Positions 1-5,221 of a stretch of 5,221 nucleotides of DNA are shown piece after piece. The notes beneath the pieces are model-generated. The model was not told where the DNA came from. It saw only the letters and a program-made list of their open reading frames with translations, and did not search any database. The position numbers and the translations under genes are program-made. Every line of letters begins with the position of its first letter. The first letter of the stretch is position 1. This DNA comes from Thermogladius sp. (lineage in GTDB: Archaea > Thermoproteota > Thermoprotei_A > Sulfolobales > Desulfurococcaceae): contig WYEE01000006.1 in assembly GCA_009904025.1 (NCBI GenBank), positions 1-5,221 on the forward strand, given 5' to 3'.

Positions 1-511
1 CCTCTGAGTCGTATTTTACAACGATGTGCCCGATTTCATGGGCGTTGCCGTCTTTGCCCAGTAGCACCCTGCCGTCAACGATGACACCTCCACCCACACC
101 TGTGCTAATCGTGACGTAGACGATATTCTCTAATCCCCTACCATCACCGTAGTACTTTTCGGCGATAGCGCCGGCTACAGCGTCGTTGATAACGTAAACA
201 GGCTTGCCTAGATATTCCTCCAGAGGCCTCCTCAACTCGAAAGAGCCAACCGGAAGGTTTGGTGTGTTCACTACTACACCTCTCTTGACATCCAAGGGGC
301 CTATCGTCCCAACCCCAACCGACTCCAGAGCTGGCAGATAGGTCTTGAACTCCCTCTCCATGAAGCTTATGATCCCTTCTGCTACGCTAAGCCTACCGCC
401 CTCCCGGGGGGTCCTGAAGGCGATCCTCTTGGTGAAAACCTCGTTCTCTGCTAAGGCTATCCTCGTCCAGGTTGCTCCGACATCAACCGCCAGGTGGATT
501 CTCTTGCCCAC
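1..511 (-). CDS. ROK-family sugar kinase, glucokinase/hexokinase-like (3' end cut by window)
   Basis: Predicted cytosolic ATP-dependent sugar kinase of the ROK family, which in crenarchaea supplies glucokinase/hexokinase activity at the start of glycolysis. The visible 170 residues hold the N-terminal domain and part of the C-terminal one. Seen: a phosphate-binding loop DVGATWTR (residues 10-17); ND at 109-110, where the Asp is the expected catalytic base; the glycine-rich second phosphate motif TISTGVGGG (134-142); and HEIGH (158-162), the ROK signature whose Glu and His contact sugar and zinc. The cysteine zinc motif and the rest, roughly half of a typical 300-residue protein, lie beyond position 1. 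The GTG start at 511 is chosen because it precedes the essential DVG motif, has GGGAG seven bases upstream, and no other start codon lies just upstream in frame. It overlaps the metG 3' end by 29 bp, suggesting translational coupling. Substrate specificity cannot be read from sequence; a ROK repressor is unlikely because no helix-turn-helix precedes the kinase fold. Confidence 0.9.
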   Translation of the reverse strand, partial: MGKRIHLAVDVGATWTRIALAENEVFTKRIAFRTPREGGRLSVAEGIISFMEREFKTYLPALESVGVGTIGPLDVKRGVVVNTPNLPVGSFELRRPLEEYLGKPVYVINDAVAGAIAEKYYGDGRGLENIVYVTISTGVGGGVIVDGRVLLGKDGNAHEIGHIVVKYDSE

Positions 512-2024
512 CGGTCTTCTCCCTGCCGGCCTGGACCTTCTTGAATAATACCGGTGCGTCCACTATATTGTACCTTTCGATCTGCCCCACCCTGAATTCA
601 ACGGGCGATGCCAACGTGAAACCAAAGTTCTCGGAGATGATCGATGACGCTCTCGGCGTTACAGGCGATAGCATTATACTCAGTGCTCTAATGCCCTCGA
701 GGAGACTATACAACTCCTTGCTTGGATCCGGCCTCTCCCACGGTTTAACCTCGTTGACATATGTGTTAAGTACTTTACCCAACTCCTGGGCCTCCGAGAG
801 GGCTTTCGAGACCTCCAAGGCCTCCATGTCCTCAACATACTTGTTTAGCAACGATGTTATAGACTCCTCGATCTTCTTATCCACATCCCTTCTATAGACC
901 TTGCCCCTGACCTTCTTCAACGCAAGTACTCCAACCCTCCTCACAAGGTTTCCATAAGTGTCGGCTAACTCTGAGTTGTATATCGAGTCCATTAAATCTA
1001 CGGTTGCTTCAACATCCTTATCTAGATTGAATAACTTCATCAACACATACCTTGCACCATCACTCCCATTATACCTCTCGACGAGGAACTCGATCGGTAT
1101 AACATTGCCCGCGCTCTTACCTATCTTCAGTCCCTTGTTTATCAGGAATGAATGTACGATAACCCTCTTAGGCGGTGGGATGTCGAGGGCTTTCAGCAAC
1201 GAGAACCAAACCACCGTGTGGAACCATAATATGTCCTTGCCGATCACGTGGTTTACGTTAGGCCAGTACTCGTTGAACCTTGACTCGTCTGTTAAATAAC
1301 CTATCCCGCTCACATAGTTGAGTAAGGCGTCAAACCATACGTAAATAGTGTATTCTGGGTCGAATGGTACTGGGATACCCCAGGAGACTCTATCTCTAGG
1401 TCTCGCCACGGAGACATCCTTCAACCCCTCTGCTTGAACCCTGTTGAGGACTTCCCTAGCGTATGATTCTGGGTAGACGATGTTTGTCTCAGAGAGCAGT
1501 TTAACGATGTAATCCTTGAATTCACTCAGCTTGAAATAATATGTCTCCTCCTCCAGCCATTCCAAAGGCTTGTTGTGAATAGGGCAGTAGGGTTTATCCT
1601 CAACGACGATGTATTCGCCCGGGGAGTAATATCTTTCACAGTCGACGCAATACCATCCGGCGTATTTCGCTTTGTAAATCAACCCATTCTCGTATAAGCG
1701 TTTGAAAGACTCTGAGACTACCTTCTCGTGGTAGCTATCTGTTGTCCTGATGAAGTAGTCGTAGCTTATATTCAACGCCTGCCAGTATTGCCTGTAAACC
1801 CCAGCCATTTTATCCACGAAGTCCTTCGGCGGGATCCCCTCCTTCTCCGCAACCCTTTGTATTTTCAAGCCGTGCTCGTCGTTACCCGTCATGAAGAAGA
1901 CTTTCCTCCTCATAAGCCTGTTGTACCTTGCTATGACATCCGCGAAAACCGTCGTGTAGGCGTGACCTATGTGGGGGGGTGCGTTTGGGTAGTATATCGG
2001 CGTCGTGATATAGATAGCGCTCAT
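483..2024 (-). CDS. metG: Methionyl-tRNA synthetase, bacterial-type, single zinc knuckle
   Basis: Class I aminoacyl-tRNA synthetase that joins methionine to tRNA-Met in the cytoplasm. Numbered from the ATG at 2024 (513 aa): HIGH at 18-21 within APPHIGHAYTT; TGNDEHG at 46-52; one zinc knuckle with C126, C129, C147 and H150; WFDALLNYVS in the catalytic core; KIGKS at 300-304 in place of KMSKS; and anticodon-contact residues N359, R363 and W429 in the C-terminal helical domain. From memory, the TTPIYY start, CxxCERYY and CPIH closely match Thermus-type bacterial MetRS, not the archaeal form with two zinc knuckles. There is no C-terminal tRNA-binding (EMAP-like) domain. Start: AAGGTG lies six bases before the ATG at 2024. 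A GTG at 2033 would add three residues, but it sits inside that ribosome site. It is the third gene of a leftward operon, about 40 bp after the radical SAM gene. Function is confident; the bacterial affinity is judged by eye. Confidence 0.95.
   Translation of the reverse strand: MSAIYITTPIYYPNAPPHIGHAYTTVFADVIARYNRLMRRKVFFMTGNDEHGLKIQRVAEKEGIPPKDFVDKMAGVYRQYWQALNISYDYFIRTTDSYHEKVVSESFKRLYENGLIYKAKYAGWYCVDCERYYSPGEYIVVEDKPYCPIHNKPLEWLEEETYYFKLSEFKDYIVKLLSETNIVYPESYAREVLNRVQAEGLKDVSVARPRDRVSWGIPVPFDPEYTIYVWFDALLNYVSGIGYLTDESRFNEYWPNVNHVIGKDILWFHTVVWFSLLKALDIPPPKRVIVHSFLINKGLKIGKSAGNVIPIEFLVERYNGSDGARYVLMKLFNLDKDVEATVDLMDSIYNSELADTYGNLVRRVGVLALKKVRGKVYRRDVDKKIEESITSLLNKYVEDMEALEVSKALSEAQELGKVLNTYVNEVKPWERPDPSKELYSLLEGIRALSIMLSPVTPRASSIISENFGFTLASPVEFRVGQIERYNIVDAPVLFKKVQAGREKTGGQENPPGG
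519..523 (-). promoter_or_regulatory. Ribosome binding site of ROK kinase gene
   Basis: GGGAG on the minus strand, seven bases before the GTG start at 511 and wholly inside the metG coding region. It supports the overlapping GTG start. Confidence 0.55.
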
Positions 2025-2030
2025 CTCCAA

Positions 2031-2036
2031 CACCTT
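2031..2036 (-). promoter_or_regulatory. Ribosome binding site of metG
   Basis: AAGGTG on the minus strand, six bases before the ATG at 2024. Because it includes the alternative GTG at 2033, it argues for the ATG as the true start. Confidence 0.6.
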
Positions 2037-2066
2037 ATTATCTTGGTTAATCAGTTAAACATTAAC

Positions 2067-3584
2067 TCAGCTTTTTAATTGATACTCCAGGTTTTTAATG
2101 AACTTGTCAGCCTTCCTATTAACATACCAAATAAAGTACTTGAGAATATACCTGACTGGTGCGTAGATTGGTGAACGCAAGTAGTACTTGTTCATTATCT
2201 CCCCGGCCCAGTAGGACGTGTGTTTCAGCGTCTTGTATAATACCTCAATGTGCTCTCTCTTAACATGATCCTTCAAAAACCAGTTCCCCTTCTTCAAAGC
2301 ACCCATCGGTACGAAGAACATGGGGACTATAACACTCCTATACGGCTTCAAACGATCCAACAACTCAGCTGTCTTCACTACATCTTCAGGCGTCTCCTCG
2401 GGGAGGCCTAGTATGAGAGTCGCCGCTGGAATGATATTGTTCTCATGCATTATTCTGAAAGCGTCTTCAACAACCTCAGGCCACATCTCGGGTGGGTAAG
2501 GCGCCGACTTGGCTATCATTATCTTCTTGGCCAGCTCAACACTCCCTGTTTCGATCCCTACTTCAACCCCCAGGAATTTTCTCCTCTCGTTCAAGATGTA
2601 ATCGTTCATTAGCTTTGAGACAAGCTTATGTTCCTCCTCGGCGTATTTCACGGCTGCTAGACTAGCATGGGCCCACCCTATATCACCTTCACTCCCGATC
2701 TTCTCGAGCACGGCCTTGTGGAGCTTTATCAATGGTTCAGGCCTGGGTTTAACCCCGTCAGCCTGATATAAGAGGACGTCCTCGCTGTGGAGTATAACGC
2801 CTTTAACACCATGCCTGAGATTAACCTCGACTTCCGCTAGGATTTTATCCAACGGTATAAACCTCAATGGGCGGAGGGTCACACTGCAGAACTTGCAACC
2901 CCTGGGACAACCCCTCATTATCTCGACCAAACCATTCACGCTGGGCGCCTTGATTACTGGGATCTCATCTATTGAAGGGGAGTCTGATGGCCCTACGTAA
3001 ACGTACTCGGGTAGATCCTCGTTGTTCAACGCTTTCTCAACCAGTCCTACTATAACTCTCTCCGCTTCGCCGTCCACGATTGTATCCACACCCCACTTCC
3101 TCCACAACTCTAACTCCCACATCCACTGCCACGCTGCCGGGCCCCCGGCAATAAACCTAACACCCTTCTCCTTGGCTTTCCTAATCGCAGGACTCTCCAT
3201 AAGCCTCTTGAAACTCCTCCTGTTGACCGGTTCGACGCCTGTTATACTCCACCACTCACTGCTCGGGGGCCCGTAGGCGAAATAATCGTGGTGGCCGAAC
3301 ATCAACACTCTCATAGAGTCCAGGTGTTTCTCCAGGTGGTCAGGGTCTATTATAGCGGCTTTAAACCCTGCTTCAACGAGCTTGGCCTCAACCTTCCTCA
3401 TACCGTAGGGTGCTTCAAGGGGTTTACCTTCATCGTCTACTCTGGGTTTCGGCGCCGTAATGTAGAGCCACAACCACTCTGGCAGGGCTATAGGGGGCCC
3501 TGTCGCCACGAAACCAAGGAACTCCTTCCCATGATGGTTTGTCATCATCGTTCTATCGGTGGTTAGGACAACCTCGTACTTCAC
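2067..3584 (-). CDS. Radical SAM protein with N-terminal B12-binding-like domain
   Basis: Predicted iron-sulfur enzyme of the COG1032-type radical SAM group (505 aa); its reaction is unknown. Seen: an N-terminal region (about 1-190) with TTDRT at 8-12, an AAIIDPDH strand-turn at 76-83, GGP at 147-149 and DGEAE at 171-175, the usual landmarks of a B12-binding-like Rossmann domain fused to a radical SAM barrel. Then CPRGCKFC with C226, C230 and C233 to hold the 4Fe-4S cluster, GIETGS at 343-348 and LILGLPEET at 390-398. These three are the only cysteines in the protein, so no auxiliary cluster is expected. A clear DxHxxG cobalamin-ligand motif is missing, so B12 binding is uncertain. The last 50 residues are basic and rich in aromatics. 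The GTG start at 3584 overlaps the upstream TGA as GTGA and has a perfect GAGGTG five bases before it. Methyltransferase, thiotransferase or isomerase roles are all possible. Confidence 0.88.
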   Translation of the reverse strand: MKYEVVLTTDRTMMTNHHGKEFLGFVATGPPIALPEWLWLYITAPKPRVDDEGKPLEAPYGMRKVEAKLVEAGFKAAIIDPDHLEKHLDSMRVLMFGHHDYFAYGPPSSEWWSITGVEPVNRRSFKRLMESPAIRKAKEKGVRFIAGGPAAWQWMWELELWRKWGVDTIVDGEAERVIVGLVEKALNNEDLPEYVYVGPSDSPSIDEIPVIKAPSVNGLVEIMRGCPRGCKFCSVTLRPLRFIPLDKILAEVEVNLRHGVKGVILHSEDVLLYQADGVKPRPEPLIKLHKAVLEKIGSEGDIGWAHASLAAVKYAEEEHKLVSKLMNDYILNERRKFLGVEVGIETGSVELAKKIMIAKSAPYPPEMWPEVVEDAFRIMHENNIIPAATLILGLPEETPEDVVKTAELLDRLKPYRSVIVPMFFVPMGALKKGNWFLKDHVKREHIEVLYKTLKHTSYWAGEIMNKYYLRSPIYAPVRYILKYFIWYVNRKADKFIKNLEYQLKS

Positions 3585-3961
3585 CTAACCACCTCAACTA
3601 CCCCACTCTTCTCCAACTCTTCCACTAGGTCGGCGCATTTGCTATCCGGTACAACAATAGGCTTCTTCCAGTTTTTAATCGCATTCTTTAATATTTCAAG
3701 GGCTTTACTGCAGTCGGCAACCTCAACCCTCTTTATAGAGAGAGAAAGCGATATGTTGTTCAGTAAGATATCCCTATACCGCTCGTAGAATTTGTTATGG
3801 TCAAGCCTGGTTAAAAACAATATGTTGAAACGCCTGTTTTTCTTTGCGATTGAAAGCCTTGATATAGTGCTGTATATCTCGAGAGGCGAGAAGTGATCTC
3901 CAACATCCAGCACGATTACGTTTAGGCCTCCCTGGAATACCTCCCCAGCCAATTTAACCAT
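3581..3961 (-). CDS. Small alpha/beta protein of unknown function, first gene of operon
   Basis: Not recognised. From the ATG at 3961 it gives 126 aa with alternating predicted strands and helices: strands near 13-20 (LNVIVLDV), 45-50 (FNILFL), 74-81 and 101-105 (PIVVP), with helices between, and a final strand EVVR. This suggests a soluble Rossmann- or RecA-like three-layer fold. No signal peptide or membrane segment is seen, and no Walker A loop. The segment DVGDHFSPLEI recalls the strand after the P-loop in RadA/KaiC-type proteins, so a degenerate RecA-like domain is one guess. The ATG at 3961 is preferred because a TATATA box is centred about 25 bp upstream, fitting a leaderless message; a TTG at 3979 would add six residues but lies only a few bases from that box. 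The stop overlaps the radical SAM start by 4 bp, pointing to coupled translation and perhaps a joint role. Confidence 0.8.
   Translation of the reverse strand: MVKLAGEVFQGGLNVIVLDVGDHFSPLEIYSTISRLSIAKKNRRFNILFLTRLDHNKFYERYRDILLNNISLSLSIKRVEVADCSKALEILKNAIKNWKKPIVVPDSKCADLVEELEKSGVVEVVR
3590..3595 (-). promoter_or_regulatory. Ribosome binding site of radical SAM gene
   Basis: GAGGTG on the minus strand, a perfect match to the archaeal anti-Shine-Dalgarno CACCTC, sits five bases before the GTG start at 3584 and inside the last codons of the upstream gene. It fixes the GTG start and supports coupled translation of the two genes. Confidence 0.75.
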
Positions 3962-3983
3962 CTTGGTCGTTCTTTGCAATCCC

Positions 3984-3989
3984 TATATA
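3984..3989 (-). promoter_or_regulatory. TATA box for the leftward operon; symmetric, may also serve the M55 gene
   Basis: TATATA in the 64-bp divergent spacer, centred about 25.5 bp before the ATG at 3961. This is the usual archaeal TATA-to-start distance and implies a leaderless or nearly leaderless operon message. The box is its own reverse complement, so read rightward (CTATATAAC) it would put a start near 4012 and give the M55 gene a leader of about 13 bases containing GTGGTG. No strong BRE is seen on the leftward side. Confidence 0.6.
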
Positions 3990-4000
3990 ACACCGCTGAA

Positions 4001-4007
4001 TTATAAG
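4001..4007 (+). promoter_or_regulatory. Candidate TATA box for M55 peptidase gene
   Basis: TTATAAG preceded by GCTGAA, which fits an archaeal BRE in five of six positions. Its centre is about 22 bp from the ATG at 4026, slightly short for a leaderless start, so the symmetric TATATA at 3984 competes as the functional rightward box. Only one of the two need be used. Confidence 0.4.
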
Positions 4008-4016
4008 TATAGCAAC

Positions 4017-4022
4017 GTGGTG
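4017..4022 (+). promoter_or_regulatory. Possible ribosome binding site of M55 gene
   Basis: GTGGTG includes the GGTG core of the archaeal Shine-Dalgarno sequence but lies only three bases before the ATG at 4026, closer than usual. It would matter only if transcription starts upstream of it, near 4012. Confidence 0.35.
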
Positions 4023-4025
4023 TAT

Positions 4026-4871
4026 ATGAAAGCGTATGTATCAATAGACTTAGAGGGTATGCCGGGTATAGCCTCCACCACTATGACATCGCCTGATAAG
4101 ACCCAGTTTTCGACGGCGGTTAAAATTATGAGCGAGATCTCAGACTTTATCTCGAAGAAGCTTCTTGAGATCGGGTTCAGCGAAGTCTATATAGCTGACA
4201 GCCATGGTTTTATGACAAACGTAGATTACACAAGTCTACGCGAGGGTGCATACCTGATACAAGGGTATCCCCGGCCTTTCTCTATGCTCACAATGCTAGA
4301 CGGCAGCTTCTCCGCAGCCCTTTTCATCGGCTACCACGCTGCCGCTGGAACTGTAAAAGGGTTCTTGGATCATACTATGAGTGGTAGGGTCTTCCACGAG
4401 GTGTTCTTGAACGGTGTGAAAGCAAGCGAGTTCTTGATCAACGCTCTGTACGCCAGGGAGAAGGGCGTCCCGGTTATCCTGGTTGCAGGTGACTCGCACT
4501 TGAAGAGGGAGGTTGAGACGCTATCACAGAACATAGTGTTCGTCGAGATGAAGAGAGGCCTTTCCAGGTACGCCGCAGTCTACCCTCCTCTATCGGTGGT
4601 CTTAAGGGAACTGGCTAAAGGTGTTGAAGAAGCGGTCGATAGACTTAAGAGGAAGCTAGAGTTCAAGATCCACCTCCACCCTCCCTACGATTTGACCTTG
4701 AGATTCCGCGAGAGCCTTGTCGCGGATGTAGCCGAAATGACAGGGGCGGAGAGGCTCGACGCCTACACTGTAAGGAAAACATTTACCACTGCGGAGGGGA
4801 TGCTCGGGTTCATCGAAGTACTCGCCTACATGGGCCTGGGCGTCGAGTACTTGAAAAACTCAATTAAGTAG
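4026..4871 (+). CDS. M55-family metallo-aminopeptidase (DppA-like)
   Basis: Predicted cytosolic zinc aminopeptidase of family M55, whose characterised member is Bacillus subtilis D-aminopeptidase DppA, which removes N-terminal D-amino acids from short peptides. The 281 residues match the usual length (about 270-280) and align by eye over the full span. Seen: the SIDLEG motif with D8 and E10; ADSHG with D58 and H60; IGYHA with H104; LDHTM with H116 at the position of the catalytic His; E135 at the place of the last metal ligand; and VAGDS at 153-157. All expected metal and catalytic positions are filled, so the enzyme should be active. Bacterial homologues often sit beside dipeptide transporters; none is seen here. 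The ATG at 4026 is chosen because it begins at the conserved MKAYVSIDLEG; a TTG at 3963 in frame would add 21 residues that span the promoter. Substrate stereochemistry in archaea is not established by sequence. Confidence 0.92.
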   Translation: MKAYVSIDLEGMPGIASTTMTSPDKTQFSTAVKIMSEISDFISKKLLEIGFSEVYIADSHGFMTNVDYTSLREGAYLIQGYPRPFSMLTMLDGSFSAALFIGYHAAAGTVKGFLDHTMSGRVFHEVFLNGVKASEFLINALYAREKGVPVILVAGDSHLKREVETLSQNIVFVEMKRGLSRYAAVYPPLSVVLRELAKGVEEAVDRLKRKLEFKIHLHPPYDLTLRFRESLVADVAEMTGAERLDAYTVRKTFTTAEGMLGFIEVLAYMGLGVEYLKNSIK

Positions 4872-5174
4872 GTTAACCTCTCCACCCAACCCTATTTTTT
4901 CGCCTAGAGAGCTTAGACTCCCTATCACAGTGGATCTAAGTTGTGTGAACCTCTCGTGGGCCCTACTCTCGCTGGCGATTGAGCGAAGCTGGGATAAGAG
5001 AGCGCTCAACCCCCTGAACACTCTTGTGGCAGTCTCCTTTTCCGAGTCCACTATTTTCATCGCTGAGTTAACAATATCTGCCATAATTCCAGCGAATACG
5101 TCCATCAATTCTTTATTCTCGAAAATACTGCGGGGCGGGTAAGACAGGGCGATAGACTCCAAGACCTCGATCAT
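4860..5174 (-). CDS. Helical hypothetical protein, start uncertain, possibly 5'-truncated
   Basis: Not recognised. From the ATG at 5174 it encodes 104 aa, almost all predicted helix from about residue 20 to 94 (KELMDVFAGIMADIV, RVFRGLSALLSQLRSIA), with amphipathic spacing and no cysteine, signal peptide or clear membrane segment. Its last 12 bp overlap the 3' end of the convergent M55 gene. The start is weak: no good ribosome site precedes the ATG, and no TATA box lies at the leaderless distance. A TTTAAA at 5208-5213 could give a leader of about 10 bases. However, the frame has no stop through to the right edge (5221) and would read GFKLSECHPCCLEV just before the Met. The gene may thus start outside the window, with the part seen being its C-terminus. 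That it codes is judged from length, codon use matching its neighbours, and the poor quality of the antisense alternative. Confidence 0.55.
   Translation of the reverse strand: MIEVLESIALSYPPRSIFENKELMDVFAGIMADIVNSAMKIVDSEKETATRVFRGLSALLSQLRSIASESRAHERFTQLRSTVIGSLSSLGEKIGLGGEVNLLN
4895..4900 (+). terminator. Candidate oligo-T terminator of M55 gene
   Basis: A run of six T on the plus strand, 24 bp past the M55 stop codon, with no stem-loop needed, fits the T-rich intrinsic termination known in archaea. It lies antisense to the 3' part of the convergent gene, so the two messages would overlap at their 3' ends by about 40 bases. Confidence 0.4.
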
Positions 5175-5221
5175 GACTTCAAGACAACATGGGTGGCATT
5201 CGGAGAGTTTAAAGCCTGCGA

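Noticed and set aside
472..897. Plus-strand frame of 141 codons opposite metG
   Set aside because: It lies antisense to well-conserved MetRS sequence, is rich in Ser/Leu/Thr as expected from a shadow frame, and has no motif.
2046..2066. Repeated GTTAA/TTAAC elements in the spacer before metG
   Set aside because: The arms are only 5 bp and AT-rich with no T-run after them. They may serve as a weak promoter box (TTTAA about 26 bp before the metG start region), but neither a terminator nor an operator is convincing.
1728..2078. Plus-strand frame opposite the metG N-terminus
   Set aside because: Antisense to the HIGH and TGNDEHG region, whose conservation explains the open frame; no ribosome site or recognisable domain.
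2072..2096. Two TTTTTAAT runs on the plus strand
   Set aside because: They lie antisense to the 3' end of the radical SAM gene and no rightward gene ends upstream of them, so they are not terminators; they reflect Lys/Asn/Ile codons.
3022..3566. Two plus-strand frames opposite the radical SAM gene
   Set aside because: Both are shadows of the conserved N-terminal half; composition is not protein-like and there is no promoter.
3963..4025. 21-residue N-terminal extension of the M55 peptidase from a TTG
   Set aside because: It would cover both TATA boxes, and family members begin with the MKxYxSxDxEG block encoded from 4026.
4930..5142. Plus-strand frame of 70 codons opposite the helical protein
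   Set aside because: It has a less plausible composition than the minus-strand helical protein and begins within 60 bp of the M55 stop without a ribosome site. It remains a minor alternative because the minus gene is itself only moderately supported.
5208..5213. TTTAAA as promoter of the last gene
   Set aside because: No BRE-like bases precede it, the implied leader lacks a ribosome site, and the same bases read as Phe-Lys in the gene's open frame; too weak to list as a feature.

Overview
The window looks like chromosomal DNA of a hyperthermophilic archaeon. A crenarchaeote of the Desulfurococcales type is my best guess, but this is inference. The signs are arginine coded mostly by AGG/AGA with many ATA isoleucines, GTG starts, a Shine-Dalgarno site (GAGGTG) matching the archaeal 16S tail, TATA-like boxes in the only real intergenic gap, and tightly packed genes. 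No tRNA, rRNA, CRISPR array, insertion sequence or long non-coding stretch is visible.

Layout. The left three quarters (about 1-3961) is one leftward transcription unit of four genes. In transcription order they are: a small unrecognised alpha/beta protein (3961-3581); a radical SAM enzyme with a B12-binding-like N-terminus (3584-2067); a methionyl-tRNA synthetase of bacterial type (2024-483); and a ROK-family sugar kinase whose C-terminus is cut by the window edge (511-1). The joints are tight: a 4-bp GTGA overlap, a gap of about 40 bp, and a 29-bp overlap, each with a visible ribosome binding site. A 64-bp divergent spacer (3962-4025) carries TATA-like boxes for both directions. To the right, a DppA/M55-family metallo-aminopeptidase is read rightward (4026-4871). 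It overlaps by 12 bp the 3' end of a convergent leftward gene of unknown function (5174-4860), whose frame stays open to the right edge and may begin outside the window.

How the genes may fit together. MetRS charges tRNA with methionine, and the radical SAM enzyme consumes S-adenosylmethionine, itself made from methionine. The ROK kinase would phosphorylate a sugar at the start of glycolysis. The M55 peptidase would release amino acids from short peptides. The operon therefore mixes housekeeping roles, and any functional link between its genes is inference. The parts least explained by known biology are the small first gene coupled to the radical SAM/B12-like enzyme, and the bacterial-type MetRS with an altered KMSKS loop (KIGKS) in an archaeal setting.
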